Part shown: positions 6,935 to 11,854 of the stretch, in pieces
How the letters are laid out: each line of letters starts with the position of its first letter
Position numbering within the stretch: position 1 is the stretch's first letter
Assembly (NCBI GenBank): GCA_964428205.1
Contig: CAYRXE010000031.1
Span: 1 to 11,854 of the forward strand
Direction of reading: 5' to 3'
DNA: 11,854 nt
DNA from: CAYRXE01 sp964428205
GTDB lineage: Bacteria > Patescibacteriota > Gracilibacteria > Peribacterales > Peribacteraceae
The notes under the pieces: generated by a model
Told to the model about the DNA's origin: nothing
What the model saw: the letters and a program-made list of their open reading frames with translations, nothing else
The model's database searches: none
Program-made: the position numbers and the translations under genes

Positions 6935-9427
6935 TTATGCTCCACCACCAATGCGGCGGATAATTTCGCGGTCGACGAATTCCTTCGCGCGACCGTATTT
7001 AAGGCGACTGAGTTGCTTAAAGGCTTCTGCGGCCTGTGCGTCTTTTGGATAGGTGACATCGGTCCAAGGACGTGGAACTTCGATGCTGAACGGCCTGCTT
7101 GGCTGGCCATCGACGCAGAGCTTCATGGAGCCCTTAAAGGCATCCATGTTCACGAGATCCTGCTCACTAAAGACCGGAGCCATTTCTTTGGCACACACTT
7201 CGGCATCTTGCGGACCGATCTTGTAGAACATCATGGAGCCGACGTTACCGAAGATGGCACCTTTGAGACTGACGGCACCGGCGAGCTTGCTTTCCTTCTC
7301 CAGCTGATCGATATACTGGTGAGCGAGCACAAGTCCCAAGCGGTACTTACGCGCTTCACTGAGGATGGATTCGATGGATGGCGTGACGAAGTTTTGGAAT
7401 TCGTCGATGTACAGGAAGAAATCTTTGCGCTCGGTCGAGGACTGACGCTGGCGTCGCATGGCGGCCACCTGAATCTTGTTCACAACAATGAGACCGAGGA
7501 GAGTGGAGTTAATGTCTCCAATCAAACCCTTACTCAAGTTCATCAGGAGAATCTTTCCACTGTTCATCACATCGGCGACATCGAACGCACTCTTGGTTTG
7601 ACCCACGATGTTACGAATGAGCGTGTTCGTGGTGAACTGACCGAACTTCGCGGCGAAGTAGGGGATCATTTCCTGCTTTTCACGCTGACCTGTCGCGGCC
7701 ATCTGCTTATCCCAGAAGGACTTCACGATTGGGTTTTTGACCTTCGAAACCTTGTACTTCTGCCATTCGTCATCCGTAAACAAGCGCACGAGATCGGTAA
7801 TAGCACCGCCTTCTTCTTCATCTTCCATCAGGGTAAGACAGCCGTTACGGAAGTAGTCTTGAATGCGTGGTCCGAAGATTTCTTCACCGAACATCTTCAC
7901 CATCATGTTCATGGCGTCGAGTGCAATGAGGTCGCGTTCCTCCGCCGTTTTTCCTTCGAGCAAGTTCAAGCCCAGAGGACGTTCGGTATCGGCAGGGTTA
8001 AAGTAGATGATGTCATCGGCGCGACTGCGCGGAATGTACGGCAGAAGATCTTCGATAAGAGAGCCGTGAGGATCCACGATACAAACGCCTTTTCCATTGT
8101 GAAAATCCTGTCGCGCCATGAGCTGAATGATGGACGACTTACCCGTACCGGTTTGTCCAATGATGTAGAAGTGACGGAAGCGATCTTCATTGTTCATGTA
8201 GATCTTCTTCTTGTCTCCGCGGAAGGTGTTCGTGCCCAAGTACAAACCATCTTCGGGAATGCTCTTGGGTGCGGGAGCGATTTTGAAGTTTTGCCACTTG
8301 ATCGTCTCTGCCTTGTTGTACTTGATGCTGGGGAAGTGGAAGAAGCTCGAGAGCTCTGTTGTTCCAAGAAGCATTTTCTTCGCAGCGAGCCACATCATGA
8401 TGGAACGACGTGGACTGCGGCGGATGAATCCGCGAAGGAGAGATTCCTTGGGGATGTAGTGCACCGGCTTAAAGCTGTTACCGCGGATGTCGTTAAACTG
8501 ACTGAAGGCCGTCACGACACTCTCTAAAATCTGCTCTGCGCGGTGGTGGGATTCTGCAGAGGAAATGACGCGGATGATGGTCTGGAAACCAGGGTTACTG
8601 GCCTTGGTTTCGAGATTCTTGCTGTATTCCTCAATCGCAGAAGATACGCGCTCTCCACTCATTCCTTCGCCAGGGATCTTCAATTCCTCGTCGCTTGCGG
8701 TGAGCATGGTGAAGATGGCACCCGGCCACGTGATGGGGTTGTACCAAGCAGCACGCTTCTTATGCTTTGGATTGAGGAGTTCCTTTGCTTCGTGTTGCAC
8801 GTGGTGCTGCCAACCGTGATGTGCAGGGCGCAAAACAAACTGCACCGCGGCACCTTCGTCGGTCTTGAGCTTACTAAATGCATTCGTGATCGTTGAAAGA
8901 GGATCGGTCTTGAGTTGTTCGTACGTTTTAAAGACTGATGTGTACGACTTACTCGGGAGCAGCGCTTCTGCGGCAGTCAAAGACTTACGTGTGAAGATGT
9001 TGTAGTCCTCGACTTCATCAATCACGGCGTCTGGATAAAAAGACGTGATCTGCTTTTCGACAAGATGAGCGATGGTACGTGGACACACGACGTAGAAGAG
9101 AATTTCTCCAGCCAAGGCGGCGTACTCTACGGAGAAAAATGGCTGACCTTTCCAAAATCTTGTCAGGCGTTCGTTATGAATGGCACCGAGTGTTTGGAAC
9201 AGGTGATCCATGACACCAATGACTTCGCGAAAATCTTTATTAGCCGAAAACTGCTCACTCTCGGTTTCTTTGTCTTCCTTACTTTCCTTTTTGGGCATGA
9301 TCACCTGCAAAAAGACGAGGTCTTCTTCGCGCTTGCGATCGTGCACGTAACGCATCCATGCGAGCACGCAGTAACCTACTCCACCGAGTGCAAGAAGGGT
9401 GCCGATGAGGGCGAGGATTTGAGGCAC
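6935..9427 (-). CDS. TraG/VirD4-like (DUF87/HerA-FtsK superfamily) membrane-associated ATPase
   Basis: An 830-residue P-loop ATPase related to type IV secretion coupling proteins. A single N-terminal membrane segment (residues 4-26) is followed by a charged cytoplasmic stretch. Residues 65-410 have no motif I can name and probably form a family-specific N-terminal region. The ATPase core has Walker A GQTGTGKS (424-431), a VDPHGS motif (451-456), Walker B FFLYIDEFQNF (670-680, D675 and E676) and a sensor-like stretch GLVLAHQY (698-705). VirD4/TraG proteins feed DNA or protein substrates into secretion channels; large proteins of this kind recur in Patescibacteria genomes outside obvious conjugation loci. 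The start is GTG 9427; an in-frame stop just upstream excludes a longer form. No relaxase, VirB4 or pilin gene is in view. A membrane protein gene follows after 17 bases. Confidence 0.9.
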   Translation of the reverse strand: MPQILALIGTLLALGGVGYCVLAWMRYVHDRKREEDLVFLQVIMPKKESKEDKETESEQFSANKDFREVIGVMDHLFQTLGAIHNERLTRFWKGQPFFSVEYAALAGEILFYVVCPRTIAHLVEKQITSFYPDAVIDEVEDYNIFTRKSLTAAEALLPSKSYTSVFKTYEQLKTDPLSTITNAFSKLKTDEGAAVQFVLRPAHHGWQHHVQHEAKELLNPKHKKRAAWYNPITWPGAIFTMLTASDEELKIPGEGMSGERVSSAIEEYSKNLETKASNPGFQTIIRVISSAESHHRAEQILESVVTAFSQFNDIRGNSFKPVHYIPKESLLRGFIRRSPRRSIMMWLAAKKMLLGTTELSSFFHFPSIKYNKAETIKWQNFKIAPAPKSIPEDGLYLGTNTFRGDKKKIYMNNEDRFRHFYIIGQTGTGKSSIIQLMARQDFHNGKGVCIVDPHGSLIEDLLPYIPRSRADDIIYFNPADTERPLGLNLLEGKTAEERDLIALDAMNMMVKMFGEEIFGPRIQDYFRNGCLTLMEDEEEGGAITDLVRLFTDDEWQKYKVSKVKNPIVKSFWDKQMAATGQREKQEMIPYFAAKFGQFTTNTLIRNIVGQTKSAFDVADVMNSGKILLMNLSKGLIGDINSTLLGLIVVNKIQVAAMRRQRQSSTERKDFFLYIDEFQNFVTPSIESILSEARKYRLGLVLAHQYIDQLEKESKLAGAVSLKGAIFGNVGSMMFYKIGPQDAEVCAKEMAPVFSEQDLVNMDAFKGSMKLCVDGQPSRPFSIEVPRPWTDVTYPKDAQAAEAFKQLSRLKYGRAKEFVDREIIRRIGGGA

Positions 9428-9441
9428 GGCGATATCGTATC

Positions 9442-9450
9442 ATTATAGCA
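9442..9450 (-). promoter_or_regulatory. Extended -10 promoter of the TraG/VirD4-like ATPase gene
   Basis: The minus strand reads TGCTATAAT, a perfect extended -10. The hexamer ends 14 bases before the GTG start at 9427, so the leader would be about 7 bases, the longest in the window. No convincing -35 hexamer. No Shine-Dalgarno sequence fits in so short a leader. Confidence 0.6.
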
Positions 9451-9547
9451 CGTTTTTGGCCTTGCGTTGAGGGAAAATGGGTCTCCTAGGAGTCATTTCT
9501 CGGTGTTTTTTGGCTCACTCAGAACGCCTTATTTCTGCGATCTGAGA

Positions 9548-9553
9548 TATACT
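9548..9553 (+). promoter_or_regulatory. -10 element of the cardiolipin synthase-like gene
   Basis: TATACT ends 8 bases before the GTG start at 9562. No good -35 is visible 16-18 bases upstream. The 134-base divergent gap (9428-9561) also holds a 10-base palindrome CTCCTAGGAG at 9483-9492 and an inverted repeat CTCAGA/TCTGAG, about 9516-9545; neither can be assigned a role. Confidence 0.5.
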
Positions 9554-9561
9554 GTTTCAAC

Positions 9562-10725
9562 GTGAAACTCCGAACCCTCGCCAAACGCCGCAGCCTCCGG
9601 GCATTTTTCCGCTCCTTCTTGCGGTATTTCTTTGGGAGTCGCAGTAGCCAAAAACTTGTCACGCTCCAGTGGTATTACAACCTGCAAACAGAACTTCTGC
9701 TCCGTTCACCCATTGCCGCCAAGACGGCGCAGTCTATTTGGACAGCGCGTGTGTGGGTGGATAGCGAAGTGTTCCCACGTATTCTCAAGTTGATTGACCG
9801 TGCAGAGCACACGATTCTCATCCAAATGTTTATTTGGAAAGACGATGCACTTGGTCGCCTTGTTGCCGACGCCTTGGTGGAAGCAGCGGATCGTGGGGTG
9901 AAAGTGCAAATTGCCAAAGAGGTGATTGGCGATGCACTTGAGCTCGATAAAGATTTCATCACCACCAAGCATTCCAAAGACCCAGCATGGCAACGCTTTT
10001 GGAATCACCCAAACATTGTGATTCGTCACGCACGTCACGACGACCACGCGAAGGTCTATGTGTTCGATGGGGAAGTACTGTTGCTCACTGGTATGAATAT
10101 CGCCGATGAATACCACACCTCGTGGCACGACTACATGGTCGAACTGCGTGGTAGAGATTTGGTGGAGCAGTACCTCACACAGGGCCCCACGAAAGATCCG
10201 CAAGCACCTGTGCAGCTTGCGCTCAACACTACCGAGCGCCGCGACATTCGTCCCATGATTGAGCAGCTGCTCAATAACGCACAGGAATCTATTGTGGTAG
10301 AGCACTGTTATTTGAGTGATCCCGCAATCGTGGATTTGCTGATTAAAAAGAGCAAAGAAGACGTTGATGTAACGGTGATCGTGCCCGAAAAGCCCAACCA
10401 CGGGCAGAACAGCAACCTCTTGAGTGTCCTGAGACTTACCACAGAAGGTAACCCACAGAAGATGGGAGTCTTCTTGTACCCCGGCATGTTCCACGCAAAA
10501 ATTCTTCTCGTGGATCACGACACGGCGTTTCTTGGTTCCGCAAATCTCATTCCTACGTCACTCGATACTGTTGGCGAAGTGAACGTGCTCCTGCGCGGTT
10601 CGCTCCAACGTGCCATCATCAAATTGCGCGACACGTTGCGTGGAGATGTTTTGAAGAGCCGTCCGTTAATGTCTCCTCCTTATTTCTCCTGGTTGAATAG
10701 GATCTTGGCGTGGCTCCGTTTATGA
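9562..10725 (+). CDS. Phospholipase D-family protein, cardiolipin synthase-like
   Basis: A 387-residue protein with the two HKD catalytic motifs of the phospholipase D superfamily: HAKVYVFD (H162, K164, D169) and HAKILLVD (H311, K313, D318), each followed by the expected G(M/S)xN(I/L) element (GMNI, GSANL). Two-HKD bacterial proteins of this size are usually cardiolipin synthases, which join phosphatidylglycerol to a second lipid at the inner membrane face. The paired N-terminal membrane helices of classical Cls are missing; instead residues 1-25 are basic and aromatic (RRSLRAFFRSFLRYFFG), suited to peripheral membrane binding, and the C-terminus is again aromatic and amphipathic. This resembles the shorter ClsB-type enzymes. 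The start is GTG 9562, just after a -10 element. Another phosphodiester-transfer activity cannot be excluded. It is convergent with the response regulator. Confidence 0.9.
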   Translation: MKLRTLAKRRSLRAFFRSFLRYFFGSRSSQKLVTLQWYYNLQTELLLRSPIAAKTAQSIWTARVWVDSEVFPRILKLIDRAEHTILIQMFIWKDDALGRLVADALVEAADRGVKVQIAKEVIGDALELDKDFITTKHSKDPAWQRFWNHPNIVIRHARHDDHAKVYVFDGEVLLLTGMNIADEYHTSWHDYMVELRGRDLVEQYLTQGPTKDPQAPVQLALNTTERRDIRPMIEQLLNNAQESIVVEHCYLSDPAIVDLLIKKSKEDVDVTVIVPEKPNHGQNSNLLSVLRLTTEGNPQKMGVFLYPGMFHAKILLVDHDTAFLGSANLIPTSLDTVGEVNVLLRGSLQRAIIKLRDTLRGDVLKSRPLMSPPYFSWLNRILAWLRL

Positions 10726-10727
10726 AG

Positions 10728-10807
10728 AAATGATGAAATAAGGAATTCAGGAAATGAGGAATATGCAAAATCATCATTTCCTTATTTCTTCGCTTCCTTC
10801 ATTCCTC
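10728..10807. repeat. Imperfect AT-rich inverted repeat between convergent genes
   Basis: The left half is purine-rich and the right half pyrimidine-rich, so the region can fold on either strand. Pairings seen: GAAATAAGGAA (10735-10745) with TTCCTTATTTC (10778-10788); AAATGATGA (10728-10736) with TCATCATTT (10771-10779); GGAAATGA (10750-10757) with TCATTTCC (10774-10781); GAGGAAT (10756-10762) with ATTCCTC (10801-10807). These compete, as if built from repeated short units. It lies between the ends of two convergent genes and could slow or end transcription from both sides, but it lacks a T-tract. Confidence 0.6.
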
Positions 10808-11182
10808 TTAGTTACCTTTCGCTGCCAACAGACGTTCTACCATCTCGAGGAGTGAACGGATGGTCATGTCCTTTTTGACAAAGTAATCATCAGCACCCAA
10901 CTGACCAGCTTTGATCTTAAAGTCTGTCTGGTCGAAGTTCGTGAGGAGGATGATCGGGAAATTACGCTTATCCTTAGGGAAGTGTTCCAACACCTGGAAG
11001 CCATCCAATTTTGGCATGTGGATATCCAAAATGAGAATATCGGGAGCTTGTTTCTGCACTTCCTTCACAGCCTCCTCTCCATCTGGAGCGGTGCGTACGG
11101 TGTATCCACCAATCTCGAACTTCTTTACGTAGAGACTGCGGAGCACGGCGTCGTCTTCGGCGATGAGGATGGAACCTTTCAT
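10808..11182 (-). CDS. Single-domain CheY-like response regulator
   Basis: A 124-residue receiver domain with no output domain. The acidic pocket is D10-D11, the phospho-acceptor D53 (ILDIHMP), the switch threonine T81 (ILLTNF), the aromatic switch Y100 (DDYFVKK) and the conserved lysine K103. All key residues are present, so it should accept phosphate from a histidine kinase and signal by protein contact, as CheY or Spo0F do. No kinase gene is in the window. It is transcribed from its own promoter, separated from tsf by a terminator, and converges on the cardiolipin synthase-like gene. The ATG at 11182 gives a complete first strand (MKGSILIAEDD). A GGGAGGAA just before the ATG looks like a Shine-Dalgarno sequence but is too close to the ATG and falls between the -10 and the start. 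Confidence 0.95.
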   Translation of the reverse strand: MKGSILIAEDDAVLRSLYVKKFEIGGYTVRTAPDGEEAVKEVQKQAPDILILDIHMPKLDGFQVLEHFPKDKRNFPIILLTNFDQTDFKIKAGQLGADDYFVKKDMTIRSLLEMVERLLAAKGN

Positions 11183-11190
11183 TTCCTCCC

Positions 11191-11219
11191 ATTATAGCGG
11201 AAATCACAGGGTGTGGGAA
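11191..11219 (-). promoter_or_regulatory. Promoter of the response regulator gene
   Basis: The minus strand reads TTCCCA (11219-11214), a 17-base spacer and a consensus TATAAT (11196-11191). The -10 ends 8 bases before the ATG, so the transcript should begin at or within two bases of the start codon. Confidence 0.65.
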
Positions 11220-11234
11220 GTACCCTTTACGTGA

Positions 11235-11310
11235 AAAGGCAAAGAGGGCAATCACGGGAAAAAGGGCAATGAGGATTTTTCCTCATTCCCTCAATCCCTT
11301 CATTGCCTTT
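11235..11310. repeat. Outer imperfect inverted repeat around the tsf terminator
   Basis: Beyond the terminator core, AAAGGCAA (11235-11242) can pair with TTGCCTTT (11303-11310), GGCAAT (11247-11252) with ATTGCC (11302-11307), and GGG (11256-11258) with CCC (11296-11298). As in the repeat at 10728-10807, the plus-strand left half is purine-rich and short units (GGCAAT, AATGAGGA) recur. It looks like a stretched or duplicated hairpin. Confidence 0.5.
11259..11290 (-). terminator. Rho-independent terminator of tsf
   Basis: Read on the minus strand: stem GGG-AATGAGGA, loop AAAA, TCCTCATT-g-CCC (11290-11264, 11 pairs with one bulged G), followed by TTTTT (11263-11259). It begins 26 bases after the tsf stop codon and separates tsf from the response regulator promoter. 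Confidence 0.85.
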
Positions 11311-11316
11311 ATTCTA

Positions 11317-11854
11317 TTAGATAGCCTTTCTCACATAGGCGACGACCTTGGCTCCATTGAACGTCTGTTCGACGGTCTTGCTTGGGTCCTTCACAAATGC
11401 CTGCTTGAGGAGAGCGCTCTCTTCGCGGAACTTCTTCTCCTTACCGATCATGATCTTCTCGAGGATCTCGGCAGGCTTCTTGTCGTCCTTCATCTGCTCC
11501 TTCCAGATTTCTTTTTCCTTTGCGACGTGTTCCTCAGGAACTTCGTCTGGAGAAACGTAGAGAGGGTTCATGGCAGCAGCGTGCATGGCTGCGTCCTTGG
11601 CAGCGTCGTCCATGCTCGGCTTATCGAGAGCAACGACCACAGCGATCTTGCGGTTACTGTGAACGTAGGCACCAATGCTTGCACCTTCGACGGTTTCGGA
11701 ATCTCCAAGCGCAATGTTCTCACCAAGCTTTTGCACAGCTTCGGGGAGCTTGGCATCGGCAAGGGTCTTGAGACCTGCATCACCACCAGAGAGGAGGGAA
11801 TCGGCGAGTGCCTGACCCATGTTCTGGAAGTCATCACTGCGTGCAACGAAGTCT
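11317..11854 (-). CDS. tsf: Elongation factor Ts, N-terminus beyond window edge
   Basis: The guanine-nucleotide exchange factor of EF-Tu. The frame is open to the right edge and, before the first ATG at 11820, encodes DFVARSDDFQN, the conserved TDFVARN/DDFQ motif that follows the N-terminal EF-Tu-binding region. The ATG at 11820 is therefore internal and about 178 residues of the C-terminal part are seen. The core follows: GENIALGDSE, a DAAMHAAAMNP helix, a charged helical hairpin around EEHVAKEKEIWKEQMK, and QAFVKDPSKTVEQ near the end. The protein stops at YVRKAI, about where E. coli EF-Ts continues into its C-terminal module, so this is a short form. The missing first region should hold the UBA-like domain. 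rpsB commonly precedes tsf and would lie off the right edge. It ends in TAA with its own terminator. Confidence 0.95.
   Translation of the reverse strand, partial: DFVARSDDFQNMGQALADSLLSGGDAGLKTLADAKLPEAVQKLGENIALGDSETVEGASIGAYVHSNRKIAVVVALDKPSMDDAAKDAAMHAAAMNPLYVSPDEVPEEHVAKEKEIWKEQMKDDKKPAEILEKIMIGKEKKFREESALLKQAFVKDPSKTVEQTFNGAKVVAYVRKAI

Noticed and set aside
7013..8527. A 504-codon open frame on the plus strand inside the TraG/VirD4-like gene
   Set aside because: The minus strand in the same place encodes Walker A, Walker B and other conserved ATPase motifs. The plus-strand product has no recognisable domain and no promoter, so it is a shadow frame.
9483..9492. Palindrome CTCCTAGGAG in the divergent gap
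   Set aside because: Perfect but only 10 bases, not extended by the flanks and not at a fixed place relative to either promoter. Too little to call an operator.
11180..11182. tsf and response regulator as one operon
   Set aside because: A strong terminator (11259-11290) and a consensus promoter (11191-11219) lie between them.
1..11854. Recoded genetic code (UGA as glycine) as in Gracilibacteria
   Set aside because: TGA ends several genes at natural C-termini (for example ychF and the cardiolipin synthase-like gene), and no conserved domain contains an in-frame TGA.

Overview
The window looks like chromosomal DNA of a Patescibacteria/CPR-type bacterium, most likely within the Parcubacteria. 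This is an inference from gene content: a class II (B12-dependent) ribonucleotide reductase, a sortase fused to SLH repeats, a large VirD4/TraG-like secretion ATPase with no recognisable conjugation operon around it, an RNHCP zinc protein, and very tight packing. The standard bacterial code fits (TGA is a stop in several genes), which argues against Gracilibacteria or Absconditabacteria. No tRNA, rRNA, CRISPR array, insertion sequence or phage gene was seen. Every gap between genes is shorter than 150 bases.

Layout, left to right. The 3' three-quarters of nrdJ (plus strand) ends in a clean terminator, and the promoter of the next gene, a 146-residue charged hypothetical protein, starts on the terminator's T-tract. 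That gene converges on a minus-strand operon, ychF > 87-residue unknown > RNHCP protein, in which each gene overlaps the next by ATGA. A short divergent promoter region separates ychF from an exported SLH-sortase protein (plus). Converging on the sortase gene from the right are two minus-strand genes, an 830-residue TraG/VirD4-like ATPase and a five-helix membrane protein 17 bases behind it. Another divergent promoter region leads to a phospholipase D-family cardiolipin synthase-like gene (plus). It converges on a single-domain response regulator (minus), and a partial tsf (EF-Ts, minus) with its own terminator runs off the right end. Purine-rich imperfect hairpins lie on both sides of the response regulator.

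The genes fall into three groups: housekeeping (nrdJ, ychF, tsf), cell envelope and secretion (SLH-sortase, ATPase plus membrane protein, cardiolipin synthase-like enzyme), and small regulatory or unknown proteins. The most consistent signal beyond the genes is regulatory. Five of the six genes that appear to have their own promoter carry a TAnnnT -10 hexamer ending only 8-10 bases before the start codon, and no gene with a visible start has a well-placed Shine-Dalgarno sequence. This points to leaderless mRNAs as the usual mode here. The most interesting unknowns are the AT-rich 87-residue gene wedged into the ychF operon, the orphan ATPase/membrane-protein pair, and the SLH-sortase with a palindrome on its -10 element.
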